Program-made: the position numbers and the translations under genes
NCBI GenBank assembly: GCA_023953775.1
Contig: JAMLJD010000002.1
Coordinates: 103,245 to 144,632 of the forward strand
Direction of reading: 5' to 3'
DNA from: Rhizobiaceae bacterium
Lineage (GTDB): Bacteria > Pseudomonadota > Alphaproteobacteria > Rhizobiales > Rhizobiaceae
Length of the DNA: 41,388 nucleotides
The notes under the pieces: generated by a model
Databases searched by the model: none
Told to the model about the DNA's origin: nothing
The model's input: the letters and a program-made list of their open reading frames with translations, nothing else
Part shown: positions 1-9,052 of the stretch, one piece after another
Numbering within the stretch: the first letter of the stretch is position 1
Layout: the number at the start of each line of letters is the position of its first letter

Positions 1-1210
1 TCTCGCCGACGATATCGACCCGGCCGAGCGACCCGACGATGGCGTCGAACCCGGTCGCCCAAATCAGGATGTCGAGCTCGTATTCGTTGTCACCGGTCTT
101 GATGCCCTTTGGCGTCACGCGCTCGATCGGGGTTTCCTTGAGATCAACGAGCGTGACGTTGTCTTGGTTGTAGACCTCGAAATAATTGGTCTCCAGCGGC
201 ACGCGCCGGGTTCCGTAGCCATGATCCGTCGGGATCAGCTTGTCGGCGATCTTCTGGTCCTTCACGCGGCTGCGGATCTTGCGCCTCACAAAGTCGGTCG
301 CATAGTCGTTCGCACGCTTGTCGTAGAGGACGTCCTTGAAGGTACCGAGCCAGAATGAGAAGCCTGGGCCATAGTAGAGTTTTTCGAATGTGGCTTCGCG
401 CTCCTCGTCGGAAACCTCCAGCGCACTCTTGTCGATCCACTTGTGTGCGAAGCCGGAAAGGGTGGTCTCGCACAGCTCGTTGATCTCTTCATACTGCGAC
501 TTGATCTCGGCCATGTCGGCGTCGGAGAACTTCCGATTGCCGAGCGGCGTGCACCAGTTCGGCGACCGCTGGAACACGTAGAGCTCGCCAGCCTCCTTCG
601 CCGCCTCCTGGATGACCTGTACGCCCGAGGCTCCGGTGCCCACCACCCCGACGCGCTTGCCCTTGAAGTCGACCGGCGCCCCTCCGAAGCCGTTCGGGTC
701 CCGCGGCCAGCGGCCCGTATGATGCATCTCGCCCTTGAAGGTATGGACACCGTCGATCCTCGGCATTTGCGGCGCCGACAGAGGGCCCATAGCGGAAAAC
801 AGGTAGCGGGTCGTCAGCGGCGCCGCGCCGCCTTCCTCGAGATGGATCACCCAATATTGGTTCTCCTCGTCCCAGACCGACTTCTTGATCCGCGTATTGA
901 ACATGTAGTCCTTGCGGATATCCATGTAGTCGGCGGCGCGGTTGAGGTAGCGCAGCACCTCGGGCTGGCTGGCGAAAAGTTCGGTCCAGTTGAATTCCTC
1001 GAGCAGCTCCCGGTTCCAGAAATAGCTGTAAGTGTGGCTCTCGGAATCGACCCGGCACCCCGGATAACGGTTCACGTGCCATGACCCGCCGACACCGCTC
1101 GAACCGTCGATACCCTTGACGTTGAATCCGGCTTCGCGAAGCCGGTAGGTCTGGTACATGCCGGTCACCCCGGCGCCAACGACGACGGCATCGAAATCGG
1201 GCTGCTTCAC
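1..1210 (-). CDS. Baeyer-Villiger-type flavin monooxygenase (3' end outside window)
   Basis: Reading the minus strand from a GTG at 1210 gives an open frame of about 403 residues running off the window start. Visible motifs: an FAD Rossmann fingerprint GAGVTG (residues 12-17), the YPG-C-R-x-D segment (about 49-55), the Baeyer-Villiger signature FKGEMHHTGRWP (158-169, fitting FxGxxxHxxxW[PD]), a second dinucleotide fold GTGASG (191-196) for NADPH, and an ATGFD motif near 385. Family members insert one oxygen next to a ketone, making esters or lactones, with FAD and NADPH. They are usually about 540 residues, so roughly 140 C-terminal residues are missing here. The substrate cannot be read; cyclic ketones or steroid-like compounds are typical. 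The next gene upstream, a SnoaL-fold protein, is on the same strand. GTG is the only start that preserves the N-terminal FAD fold. Confidence 0.9.
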   Translation of the reverse strand, partial: MKQPDFDAVVVGAGVTGMYQTYRLREAGFNVKGIDGSSGVGGSWHVNRYPGCRVDSESHTYSYFWNRELLEEFNWTELFASQPEVLRYLNRAADYMDIRKDYMFNTRIKKSVWDEENQYWVIHLEEGGAAPLTTRYLFSAMGPLSAPQMPRIDGVHTFKGEMHHTGRWPRDPNGFGGAPVDFKGKRVGVVGTGASGVQVIQEAAKEAGELYVFQRSPNWCTPLGNRKFSDADMAEIKSQYEEINELCETTLSGFAHKWIDKSALEVSDEEREATFEKLYYGPGFSFWLGTFKDVLYDKRANDYATDFVRRKIRSRVKDQKIADKLIPTDHGYGTRRVPLETNYFEVYNQDNVTLVDLKETPIERVTPKGIKTGDNEYELDILIWATGFDAIVGSLGRVDIVGE

Positions 1211-1448
1211 GACTGAGTTCCTCCACGCGATGAGCAAATGATCGGGACGCGAGAACGCGACGCCCCATGCAAGTTGCGGTAAAGGCTAGACCCAGACGAA
1301 CGCCGTGACATCCGGCACAGGTCGCAATGGACCGTTGCAGCATGCGTGGCCGGGCTTCTTATCTGAGCGAACGCGGAAACGGCTGGCGGTGGCGGCACCG
1401 CCAGTTTGTCGTTCGCGCTACAATCCGGAGGCGTTCTGGTGCACGACT

Positions 1449-2039
1449 TCAGCCGCCTGCGATCCGCGACCTGTCGACCCGCAAGGGGCGCATGTAGGAT
1501 GGATCTGAGCGGTCACGGCTGGTCTGCGGACCCGTCCGCATCAGCGTCTTGACCGTCTCTGGCAAGTTCTTGACGGCGGTCATCTTCGACTGGTCGAGCT
1601 CACTCGGGATTTCGTCGAGCGGTGCCCAGTCGCGAACGCAGATCCGCTCCGCGATCGCCCATCGACCGCCCCGTCTTTCGAGGCGGTCGATATATCTGCC
1701 GCCGGACATGCCGAGGGGCTTACCCTCGCGGTTCAGCCCCACGAACATGTAGTAGGTCTCGGTATGGGCGACATCGCCGTCCAGTTCGATCGTGCTGTTG
1801 AACTGGCAGTGTTGGTGCGAGAGATGGGTCCGGGTGTGCATGTCGATCACCCAGTCCGCGAACGCCTCCGGCCCGCCGACGAACACGCCGTGATCATCGA
1901 CGGCGTCGGCGTGATAGACGGTCAGCAACAGTTCCCTGTCCAGCCGGTCGACTGCACGGGAATAGGTCATGAGGCAGTCATGAATTTCCGCGCGATCCTG
2001 CAACTCGCGTAACATGGCTCGCATTTCGTCCACAGACAT
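1449..2039 (-). CDS. SnoaL/NTF2-fold nuclear-transport-factor-like protein
   Basis: This 196-residue protein starts at the ATG at 2039, directly after a strong Shine-Dalgarno (GGGGAGGAG, about 4 bases away). A longer in-frame start upstream lacks such a site. The N-terminal helix and the pattern LMTYSRAVDRLD ... YHADAVDDHG ... HLSHQHCQFN ... ETYYMFVG ... GGRYIDRLERRGGRWAIAERI fit the SnoaL-like alpha+beta barrel (PF13577 type). Members include small dehydratases, isomerases and ring-hydroxylating-dioxygenase beta-like proteins. It has a His-rich segment (HxxHQHC) and acidic residues in the pocket region, but the catalytic role cannot be fixed. It lies 238 bases upstream of the Baeyer-Villiger monooxygenase on the same strand, so a shared catabolic role is possible. 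The gap between them shows no other gene. Confidence 0.75.
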   Translation of the reverse strand: MSVDEMRAMLRELQDRAEIHDCLMTYSRAVDRLDRELLLTVYHADAVDDHGVFVGGPEAFADWVIDMHTRTHLSHQHCQFNSTIELDGDVAHTETYYMFVGLNREGKPLGMSGGRYIDRLERRGGRWAIAERICVRDWAPLDEIPSELDQSKMTAVKNLPETVKTLMRTGPQTSRDRSDPSYMRPLRVDRSRIAGG

Positions 2040-2246
2040 CTTCTCCTCCCCTTGCTCCAATCTGAACTGGGAAAGCTTATGGAATCCGATCATCAGGTTC
2101 GAGGACGAGCGGAAACTCGACGCGCAACACTGGTTTGCAGGCTTTCTGTGGGCGGGCCGCCGGACATGGCTCGTGAACACGGAACCGCTGCGTCTCGCGT
2201 TCAGCGCCCATCAACCTGTTATAGGCTGTTAAATCATTGAAAAGAT

Positions 2247-2322
<76 letters not shown>

Positions 2323-2362
2323 ACGGTCGCGGCGGCGCGTCGCGCCGTGCGGAAGTGCGGCG

Positions 2363-2391
2363 TCTATAGACGCTGCCGCCGCGCCTGTCCA
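2363..2391 (-). promoter_or_regulatory. Promoter of tRNA-Lys
   Basis: On the minus strand a -35 box TGGACA (2386-2391; 5 of 6 to TTGACA) and a -10 box TATAGA (2363-2368) are separated by exactly 17 bases. Transcription would start near 2356, about 34 bases before the mature tRNA 5' end. The -10 lies in a 14-base palindrome GCGTCTATAGACGC, probably by chance. Confidence 0.7.
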
Positions 2392-2524
2392 GTGCCGCGG
2401 CACCTCGAAAACGCCGCTGGCCAAACTGTCGCGCATGCCCGTTCCGGCGCGCCGTTTCCTGCGCTATGGTTGGCGCGCCGGATCGCAATGCGGCACCCGC
2501 CGCGCCGGCTTGGAGGACATGCCC

Positions 2525-2764
2525 ATGCTTCGCACCGCAATGCTCGCAGCCGCGCTCCTGCTTACCCCGGCGGCAGCCTTCGCCCACTCCTGCCCCTCCG
2601 TCATGGCGGCCATCGACGCTGCCATGCCGTCGGCAACCCTGTCCGACGCCGACAAGGCCAAGGTCATGGAACTGCGCGCCAAGGGCGAGGAACTGCACAA
2701 GGCCGGCGACCACGACGGCTCGATGGCGGCCTTGAACGAGGCCACGGAGATGCTCGGCCTCTAG
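2525..2764 (+). CDS. Small secreted hypothetical protein
   Basis: A 79-residue protein. The ATG at 2525 is preferred because the Shine-Dalgarno GGAGG (2512-2516) is 8 bases away, whereas the alternative ATG at 2519 is only 2 bases from it. The N terminus MLRTAMLAAALLLTPAAAFA is a classical Sec signal peptide with cleavage expected after AFA, leaving a mature chain of about 59 residues beginning HSCPS. The mature part is a helical, acidic/basic segment (SDADKAKVMELRAKGEELHKAGDH) resembling a single TPR-like helical hairpin. A lone cysteine follows the cleavage site. I do not recognise a named family; small periplasmic proteins of this shape occur in rhizobia. It stands alone between the tRNA promoter and the convergent phzF-like gene (15-base gap). 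Confidence 0.65.
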   Translation: MLRTAMLAAALLLTPAAAFAHSCPSVMAAIDAAMPSATLSDADKAKVMELRAKGEELHKAGDHDGSMAALNEATEMLGL

Positions 2765-2778
2765 CGAGCCCCGCGCCT

Positions 2779-3684
2779 TCAGGCGAAAAGCTTCCCCTCG
2801 GCGACCTTCACCGCATGGCCGCCGATGCGGGCTGCCTTGGCTTTCTGGCCGTCCACGTCGATCTCAAGCCGGATCCGCGAAGGCCGCCCCATCTCGATGC
2901 CTTGCTCCAGCCAGAGCTGCGCCGGCCCGTCCACAGGCTGGTCGTATTTCAGGATCGCGCCGGAAAACGCCGCCGCGGCCGATCCGGTGGCAGGGTCCTC
3001 CGCGATCCCGGAATAGGGCGCGAACATGCGCACGTGGAAATCGCAATCGTGGTTCACGGTGTCGCGCGTATAGACATACGGATCGCCGATCGCTCCCTCG
3101 AGACGCGGAGCCAGCGCCAGCCATTGCGCCGAATCGACCCGCACCTTGGCGGCGACGCCCAGATCGCGAACCGGAATGCACACATAGGGCACACCCGCCG
3201 ACCACAGGCCGATGCGATGGTTCTCGAAGCCGATCTCGTGATGGTCGATCCCGAGCGCGGCCGCGATCGCCTCGACATTCGCGGTCCAGTCGAGCTCCTG
3301 CGACAGGCGGGGCATGTCGAATTCGGCGAACGGCGCGCGTCCCTGATGCGAAACCGCGCAGCGCACCGGCCCGATCTTCTCCTCCAGCACCAGGATCGCC
3401 GTGCCGTCCATGCCGCGGCTTTCGGCGAGCGCCACCGCGGTACCGACGGTCGGATGCCCGGCGAATGGCATTTCGTGGCTCGGCGTGAAGATGCGGATCG
3501 CGGCCGCATGGCCCGGATTGCCGGGCTTCGAGACGAACACGGTCTCGGAAAGATTGAATTCGCGCGCGATCGACTGCATCGCTTCGGTGTCGAGCCCGTC
3601 GCAATCCAGCACGATGGCGAGCTGGTTGCCCTTCAGCGCCTCGTCCGTGAAAACGTCGTAGATCAGATAGTTACGGCCCGTCAT
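2779..3684 (-). CDS. PhzF-family isomerase/epimerase
   Basis: The start at 3684 (301 residues) puts the conserved first strand (NYLIYDVFTDEALKGNQLAIV) at the N terminus, behind an AAGGAA site; a longer frame to 3729 adds 15 residues without family resemblance. PhzF hallmarks are present: NLSETVFV with the likely catalytic Glu at residue 47, EMPFAGHPTVGTA, and DPATGSAAAAFSG near residue 220. The family has the diaminopimelate-epimerase double-barrel fold, and PhzF itself isomerises a phenazine precursor. Most chromosomal homologues are of unknown substrate, and no phenazine genes are nearby, so a phenazine role is not implied. It is divergent from the efflux adaptor gene, with 131 bases between starts containing an AT-rich stretch likely to hold both promoters. 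Confidence 0.85.
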   Translation of the reverse strand: MTGRNYLIYDVFTDEALKGNQLAIVLDCDGLDTEAMQSIAREFNLSETVFVSKPGNPGHAAAIRIFTPSHEMPFAGHPTVGTAVALAESRGMDGTAILVLEEKIGPVRCAVSHQGRAPFAEFDMPRLSQELDWTANVEAIAAALGIDHHEIGFENHRIGLWSAGVPYVCIPVRDLGVAAKVRVDSAQWLALAPRLEGAIGDPYVYTRDTVNHDCDFHVRMFAPYSGIAEDPATGSAAAAFSGAILKYDQPVDGPAQLWLEQGIEMGRPSRIRLEIDVDGQKAKAARIGGHAVKVAEGKLFA

Positions 3685-3815
3685 TGACTCGCTTTCCTTG
3701 CTCTCGCCCCGCCGGCCCGAACCGAACATGGCGCAAATTTAATTTGTAATATCATCGCTCCCGGACGATGTGTCGAACGATAGGGACCGTGAACGTGCCA
3801 GAACGGGGGTCCGTC

Positions 3816-5120
3816 ATGGACCAGATTGCCACGCGGCCGAAGCCGGCCGCGCCTCCTCCCATCGAACAGGCGCTGGGGCTGTCGCCGGACGGCAGCGCGC
3901 GCAAACGCCGCCGCGCATGGCCCTATCTGGCGGCCCTCGTCGTTCTGGCGGGCCTGGCCGGCGGCTACTACCTGTGGACTGCTCCAGGCAGCGCCCAGAC
4001 CGTTTACCAGGCCGTTCCCGTCGAACGCGGCAACATCACGGTCGAGGTCGCCGCCACCGGAACCTTGGAGCCCCTCACCCAGGTCGACATTTCGAGCGAA
4101 CTTTCGGGCATCGTGCGATCGGTCATGGTCGAGGAAAACCAGACGGTCGCCAGGGGCGACGTTCTCGCCGAACTCGACAAGACGCGGCTTGCCGCTCAGG
4201 TTGAAAAGGCCGAGGCGTCCGTCGAGGCGGCGCGCGCCCGCGTTGGGGAAGCAGAAGTGACGCTGCGGGAGACCGGCCAGGCGCTGGACCGCGCCGACCA
4301 GCTCTTCAAGCGCGGCATGGTTTCGGACCAGGCGCAGGAGACCGCGCGCGCCGCGCGGGATCGCGCGCAGAGCGCCGTCGACAGCGCCAAGGCCAACCTC
4401 GCCATCGCCGAGGCCGACCTGAAGCTGCAGCAGGCCGATCTCGCCAACATGGTCATCTATGCGCCGATCGACGGCATCGTCCTGTTGCGCGACGTCGATC
4501 CCGGCCAGACGGTCGCCTCCTCCTTGCAGGCGCCGGTTCTATTCACCATCGCCGAGGATCTCGGCCGCATGCAGCTCAAGGCCGCGATCGACGAGGCCGA
4601 TATCGGCATGGTGAAGAAGGGGCAGAAGGCGCGGTTCACCGTCGACGCCTTTCCCGCGCAGCGCTTCAACGCCGAAATCAGTGACATCTCCTACGCCTCG
4701 ACGGCGACCGAGGGCGTGGTGACCTACGAGGCACGGCTCGCCGTCAACAATGCCGACCTCGTGCTGCGTCCCGGCATGACTGCCACGGTGTCGATCGTCA
4801 CCCGCGAGGCGAACGACGTGCTGGTCGTGCCCACCGGTGCCCTGCGCTTTACGCCGGAAAGCGCCGAAGGTGGGCGGACGCGCGGGTTCAGCTTCATGAG
4901 CATCTTCAATCCGCGCATGCGCGGCGGCCGCCGCGGCGGGCGCCCGGACGGCGGACAGTCCGGCACAATGCCCGGACGCACGGTCTACGTGCTGGAAAAC
5001 GGGCAGCCCGTTGCCCGCCGTGTCGAGACCGGCGCAACGGATGGAGACCGCGTTGAAATCCTGTCCGGCCTGTCCGAGGGCGACGAGGTTGTTGTTTCGG
5101 CCGTGCAGCGTCCGCGGTAG
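3816..5120 (+). CDS. MacA-like periplasmic adaptor (HlyD/MFP family)
   Basis: A 434-residue adaptor subunit of an efflux pump. After about 30 Pro/Arg-rich cytoplasmic residues ending in KRRR comes one membrane segment (about 37-56, YLAALVVLAGLAGGYYLW). The periplasmic part follows the usual order: barrel-sandwich half (TGTLEPLTQVDISSELSG), an alpha-helical hairpin rich in Ala/Glu/Arg (about 130-210), the second half (YAPIDGIVLLRDVDPGQTV), a beta-barrel, and a membrane-proximal domain. A Gly/Arg-rich insertion (RMRGGRRGGRPDGGQ) near residue 360 is unusual. The start at 3816 begins shortly before the basic/transmembrane region; a longer frame from 3768 is possible. It is followed after 6 bases by the ATPase gene, so the three genes form one operon. 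No TolC-like outer-membrane gene is in the window. Confidence 0.9.
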   Translation: MDQIATRPKPAAPPPIEQALGLSPDGSARKRRRAWPYLAALVVLAGLAGGYYLWTAPGSAQTVYQAVPVERGNITVEVAATGTLEPLTQVDISSELSGIVRSVMVEENQTVARGDVLAELDKTRLAAQVEKAEASVEAARARVGEAEVTLRETGQALDRADQLFKRGMVSDQAQETARAARDRAQSAVDSAKANLAIAEADLKLQQADLANMVIYAPIDGIVLLRDVDPGQTVASSLQAPVLFTIAEDLGRMQLKAAIDEADIGMVKKGQKARFTVDAFPAQRFNAEISDISYASTATEGVVTYEARLAVNNADLVLRPGMTATVSIVTREANDVLVVPTGALRFTPESAEGGRTRGFSFMSIFNPRMRGGRRGGRPDGGQSGTMPGRTVYVLENGQPVARRVETGATDGDRVEILSGLSEGDEVVVSAVQRPR

Positions 5121-5126
5121 TCTGCC

Positions 5127-5840
5127 ATGAACGCGATGGCCGAAATCCCGCTGCTCACTTTCGAGAATGTCTGGCGCACCTACGGCCAGGGCGAAGCGCG
5201 CGTCCACGCGCTCGCAGGTGTCGACCTGTCGATCGCGCGCGGCGAATTCGTGGCCATCATGGGACCGTCCGGCTCCGGAAAATCGACCGCGATGAACATC
5301 GTCGGCTGTCTCGATACGCCGACCAGGGGACGATACGGGTTCCTCGGCGTCGACGCCGGAAGGCTCGACCGCGGTCGCCGCGCGATGCTGCGCAACCACT
5401 ACATCGGCTTCGTGTTCCAGGGCTACAATCTCTTGCCGCGCACCACCGCGGCCGAAAATGTCGAGCTGCCGCTGGTCTATCGCGGCGTCCCCTCCCGCGA
5501 TCGCCGCGCACTCGCCATGGACGCGCTGGCCAAGGTTGGCCTCGAAGGCCGCGAACACCATACCCCGGCCGAGCTTTCCGGCGGCCAGCAGCAGCGCGTG
5601 GCGATCGCCCGGGCCATCGTCACGCAGCCGACGCTTCTCGTCGCCGATGAGCCGACAGGCAATCTCGACACCGCGCGCAGCCACGAGATCATGGACCTCC
5701 TCACGGGGCTCAATACCGACGGCGGGCTGACCGTGGTGATGGTGACGCACGAGGCCGACATTGCCGCCTACGCCAAGCGCACGATCGCCTTCCTCGACGG
5801 CAACATCGCCTCCGACAGCCGTATCGGGGAGGACGCCTGA
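5127..5840 (+). CDS. ABC transporter ATPase, MacB/LolD-like
   Basis: A 237-residue nucleotide-binding subunit that powers the MacAB-type exporter. Walker [10 protein letters not shown] is at 46-54, the Q-loop at about 98 ([10 protein letters not shown]), the signature LSGGQQQR at 150-157, Walker B LLVADEP at 170-176 followed by the D-loop GNLD, and the H-loop in MVTHE near 205. Length and motif order match the stand-alone ATPases of MacB/LolD type. In E. coli MacB this domain is fused to the permease; here they are separate genes joined by a one-base overlap (TGATG at 5838-5842), implying translational coupling. All catalytic residues are present. Confidence 0.93.
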   Translation: MNAMAEIPLLTFENVWRTYGQGEARVHALAGVDLSIARGEFVAIMGPSGSGKSTAMNIVGCLDTPTRGRYGFLGVDAGRLDRGRRAMLRNHYIGFVFQGYNLLPRTTAAENVELPLVYRGVPSRDRRALAMDALAKVGLEGREHHTPAELSGGQQQRVAIARAIVTQPTLLVADEPTGNLDTARSHEIMDLLTGLNTDGGLTVVMVTHEADIAAYAKRTIAFLDGNIASDSRIGEDA

Positions 5841-7048
5841 TGTTCTTCGAAACAGTCCGGCTTGCCCTTCGGTCGGTGCGCCGCAATGCGCTTCGCTCCT
5901 TCCTGACGCTGCTGGGCATCGTTATCGGCGTCGCGTCGGTGATCGCTATGATCACCATCGGCAACGGCACCACCGAAAAGGTCAAGGCCGATATCGGCAA
6001 GCTTGGCAGCAACCTGCTCGTCGTGCGCTCGGGCGCCGGCGGCAGGCCCGGCGGCCCCCGCTCCGCAGACCGCCCGCTCGAGGACAAGGAACTGATCGCC
6101 CTGCGCCGCGAACTCACCGGCGTAACCGCCATATCGGCCGCCTCGCAGCAGATCGTCCGCGTCATCTACGGCACCCAGAGCCTGCCGGTATCGGTCACCG
6201 GCACCGACACGGACTATTTCAGCGCCCGCGCCTGGGACCTCGCCTCCGGTCGGATATTCACGGAGGCGGAGATACGATCCGGCCTGTCGGTCTGCGTGAT
6301 CGGCGAGACGGTACGCAAGGAGTTCTTCGGGTCTGGCGATCCGAACGGCGCGACCATCCGCGTCAACCGCGTCACCTGCAAGGTCGTAGGCCTGCTCGAG
6401 ACCAAGGGCTTTTCCGGCTTCGGTCAGGATCAGGACAATGTCGTGATGATGCCGCTGTCGACGTTCCAGCGCCGGATCGCCGGAGACCGCGAGATCGAGA
6501 CCATCTACATTTCGGCCGCCGACGGCGTGCCGACCGCTTCGGTTCAGGCGCAGGTCGAGACGATCCTGCGCGGCGTGCGCCGGGTCCGGGAGGATGCCGA
6601 GGACGATTTCAACGTCCGCGACATGACCCAGATCGCCGACGCCATGACGTCGACCACGACGGTGATGACGGGCATGCTTGGCGCACTAGCCGGGGTCAGC
6701 CTTCTGGTGGGCGGCATCGGCATCATGAACATCATGCTCGTCTCGGTGACGGAGCGCACGCGCGAGATCGGTATCCGCCTTGCGATCGGCGCGCACGAAC
6801 GCCACATCCTGATCCAGTTCCTCGTCGAGGCAACGGTGCTGTCCCTTCTGGGCGGCATCATCGGCATCGTCATCGGCCTGTCGATCGCCGGTGCCGCCAC
6901 AATGGCATTGTCGATCCCGTTCAGCCCCAGCCTCGCCGTCATCGCGTTGGCGGTAGGCTTCTCGGCGCTGATCGGCATGGTGTTCGGCTTCTTTCCGGCG
7001 CTGCGCGGCGCCCGCCTCGACCCGATCGACGCTTTGCGGCACGAATAG
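5840..7048 (+). CDS. MacB-like FtsX-family ABC permease
   Basis: A 402-residue inner-membrane permease with MacB topology. An amphipathic N terminus is followed by TM1 (about 20-40, FLTLLGIVIGVASVIAMITI), a large periplasmic domain (about 45-270), and three C-terminal TMs (from about 275: MLGALAGVSLLVGGIGIMNIMLVSVTERTREIGIRLAIGA, then two further hydrophobic stretches). The last helix is followed by LRGARLDPIDALRHE, the typical FtsX-family tail. MacB-type transporters use mechanotransmission to expel periplasmic substrates through the adaptor and an outer-membrane channel. The substrate (macrolide, lipopeptide, siderophore or toxin) cannot be inferred. The start overlaps the ATPase stop codon. 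The convergent Nudix gene ends 8 bases downstream. Confidence 0.92.
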   Translation: MFFETVRLALRSVRRNALRSFLTLLGIVIGVASVIAMITIGNGTTEKVKADIGKLGSNLLVVRSGAGGRPGGPRSADRPLEDKELIALRRELTGVTAISAASQQIVRVIYGTQSLPVSVTGTDTDYFSARAWDLASGRIFTEAEIRSGLSVCVIGETVRKEFFGSGDPNGATIRVNRVTCKVVGLLETKGFSGFGQDQDNVVMMPLSTFQRRIAGDREIETIYISAADGVPTASVQAQVETILRGVRRVREDAEDDFNVRDMTQIADAMTSTTTVMTGMLGALAGVSLLVGGIGIMNIMLVSVTERTREIGIRLAIGAHERHILIQFLVEATVLSLLGGIIGIVIGLSIAGAATMALSIPFSPSLAVIALAVGFSALIGMVFGFFPALRGARLDPIDALRHE

Positions 7049-7056
7049 TTGGAAGG

Positions 7057-7776
7057 TCAGGTCCCGAAATGCCAGGCGACAATCGCCGGCATATGCGGTG
7101 CGAGCCCCTCCGGGAGGCGATCAGGGTCGGAAATCACCACCGGCCCCTCGATCTCGGGGTCAGGATCGCGCGCCACGAAATCCCTGATTGCGTGTTCGAG
7201 CTCGGCCGCCGTCCGGTCGAGGAAATAGCGCTGGAAGAGCACCGTCCCGGTCGTCCCGGACAGGCCGAACAGCCGCTCCTCGGCACGTGCAGCCGCAAGA
7301 TCCAGGCCTGTCTCTTCCATCACTTCGCGCTGCATGTTGAACGCTATGTCCGCCCTTCCCCCGGAAAAGTCGGCTGGCTCGAACGATCCGGCCGCGAAGT
7401 AGACCATGCCGGCATTTGCGGTCTGCGCGCCCATGCGGATCGCGACGAGCATGCCGTCGCTGGACACCGGAACCGCATGCGCAAAGACATGCCCCGCGGA
7501 GGGATGCGGTCTCAGACGCCGCCACCACATGAAGGTCGAAAACCGCACGATATGGCAGCGGCCTTCGACCTTTTCGCCGGCATATGTAAGCGACGACAAC
7601 AGCGCCACCTGCCCGTCGAACAGTTCGGGCTTGGCGCGTTTTTCGTCCGCCCAGTTGCGGTCGATCGCATGCCGATGCTCGATCTCGAAGGGATGGGGAG
7701 CCGGATCGAGCCGGATTTCGGCTGAACTGATCGGAAATATCCGGTTCTGCGGCAGGTCGAAGGCCATGCGTCTCAT
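7057..7776 (-). CDS. Nudix-like hydrolase with an incomplete Nudix box
   Basis: A 239-residue protein with a long N-terminal extension (about 95 residues) and a recognisable but altered Nudix motif. The core REVMEETGL (150-158) matches REUxEExGU and is preceded by GSFEP at 130-134, like the usual GGxxEP. The Glu of the canonical Gx5E element is not at its expected spacing, where Ala/Asp occur instead. Nudix enzymes hydrolyse nucleoside-diphosphate-X compounds using the paired Glu residues; EE is kept, so activity is plausible but not assured. The ATG at 7776 overlaps the stop of the upstream EEP-family gene by four bases (ATGA), so the two are translationally coupled. The gene is convergent with the MacB permease. 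Confidence 0.75.
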   Translation of the reverse strand: MRRMAFDLPQNRIFPISSAEIRLDPAPHPFEIEHRHAIDRNWADEKRAKPELFDGQVALLSSLTYAGEKVEGRCHIVRFSTFMWWRRLRPHPSAGHVFAHAVPVSSDGMLVAIRMGAQTANAGMVYFAAGSFEPADFSGGRADIAFNMQREVMEETGLDLAAARAEERLFGLSGTTGTVLFQRYFLDRTAAELEHAIRDFVARDPDPEIEGPVVISDPDRLPEGLAPHMPAIVAWHFGT

Positions 7777-8885
7777 ACAATGTCGAGCGTCACCGCCACC
7801 GGGCAGTGATCGGATGCCTTCGGGCGGTCCCAGCCCGTTCGCGGATAGCGGTCCACCTCCTGGCCCGGCGGAAACGGGGTCCGCCAGGGCTGGCCACCGC
7901 GGATGATGTCCGGCATCGCTTGGCTGTTGCGCCGCGCCAGCGAGGCCGACAGAAGGATGTAGTCGAGCTGGCAGAGGTGCCGCTCCTCCGGTCCGCGCGT
8001 ATGGTAGAGCGTCCAGCGATCCATCACCGGTCGCCGTTCGACGATATTCTCGGCGAAACTGTCGGCAGCCAGCACATTGACGGCCGACACCTCCTCGGAA
8101 GCCGGCGTGAAGCTGTAGCCGGGATCGTCATCGCCGCCGATGACGATGCGCTCGCGATAATCGTTGAAGTCGCCGCAGATCGCCCAGCGCTTGTCCGGCG
8201 CGAAGTCCTTGCCGAACCGCTCCTCGATGATATGCCTGACCGCCCTCGCTTCCGCGAAACGCACGGGCATCGTCGCCTCCCGTCCGTTCATGCCGTTGCG
8301 GGGGCTGCCCATTGATTTGAAATGCACTGTGTAGAGCGTGAACGGCTTGCCGCCGATCCTGAAGTCCAGTTCAAGGCAGTCGCGCCGGAATATCCGCTCA
8401 TGTCCCTCGATTCCAAGCGACGAGAGTTCCGGCGTATGCAGGCCGAAATCGTCGAACGTCACATGCGCATGGCTTGTCATGCGCACGAACTCGATGGGCT
8501 GCCCGTGGCGCGTCTCTGGCCGGACCATCACGGCGACGTCGATGCCGCGGCTGTCGTTGCCCGTCGCCAGATATTTCTCGCGATAGCCGTAGCCGACCAT
8601 CTTGAACAGATATCCGTACTCGAACGCCTTCAGCGCGTGGAGATTGTCGACCTCCTGCAGGCAGAGGATGTCAGCCTTGGTCGCGGCGATGGCGAGTGCG
8701 CTCAACTGGCGCGAATCGTCGGTGAGCGAAATCGCGCGCGCCATTTCGAGTTGGCGATATTCCGCTTCCGTGCCGATATCGTAGAGCGCCAGAGCGCGAT
8801 CCTGGTAAAGCTGGTTGCGGAATCCCGAGAAATCGAACCTGTTCATCAGGTTTTCGACATTGAATGTGGCGAGGCGCAGCGACAT
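7773..8885 (-). CDS. Endonuclease/exonuclease/phosphatase (EEP) family protein
   Basis: A 370-residue protein of the DNase I-like fold (exonuclease III, sphingomyelinases, inositol phosphatases). Motifs in order: LATFNVENL at the N terminus with the metal-site Asn, ILCLQEVDN with the metal-binding Glu near 80, a central HFKSMGSPRNG, CGDFNDYRE (the D-x-N pair), LDYILLS near 325, and the terminal SDHCPVAV with the catalytic His. The complete set suggests an active Mg-dependent phosphoesterase; whether it acts on DNA, lipid or nucleotides is unknown. The ATG at 8885 begins exactly at the conserved first strand; an upstream start at 8921 adds 12 unsupported residues. It is the first gene of a coupled pair with the Nudix-like gene. 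No signal peptide is apparent, so it is probably cytoplasmic. Confidence 0.85.
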   Translation of the reverse strand: MSLRLATFNVENLMNRFDFSGFRNQLYQDRALALYDIGTEAEYRQLEMARAISLTDDSRQLSALAIAATKADILCLQEVDNLHALKAFEYGYLFKMVGYGYREKYLATGNDSRGIDVAVMVRPETRHGQPIEFVRMTSHAHVTFDDFGLHTPELSSLGIEGHERIFRRDCLELDFRIGGKPFTLYTVHFKSMGSPRNGMNGREATMPVRFAEARAVRHIIEERFGKDFAPDKRWAICGDFNDYRERIVIGGDDDPGYSFTPASEEVSAVNVLAADSFAENIVERRPVMDRWTLYHTRGPEERHLCQLDYILLSASLARRNSQAMPDIIRGGQPWRTPFPPGQEVDRYPRTGWDRPKASDHCPVAVTLDIV

Positions 8886-9052
8886 TGCCCCGTTTCTGCC
8901 CTCCCGCGCACCGCATTGCAACGCCCTTGGCGGGCAACCGCCGGAACCATGCCGTTCATCGCACGTTCATGTCCGAAAGGGCGTAGTTGTGCCCAAATCG
9001 CATGCTGGTATGGGGTAATGTGCGGCAAGGATCGCTTGCAGAGGAGTTGGCG

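Noticed and set aside
5761..7725. A 654-codon plus-strand frame over the MacB permease and the Nudix gene.
   Set aside because: It is out of frame with the recognisable FtsX-family permease and antisense to the Nudix-like gene; composition is Arg/Pro/His-rich with no motifs.
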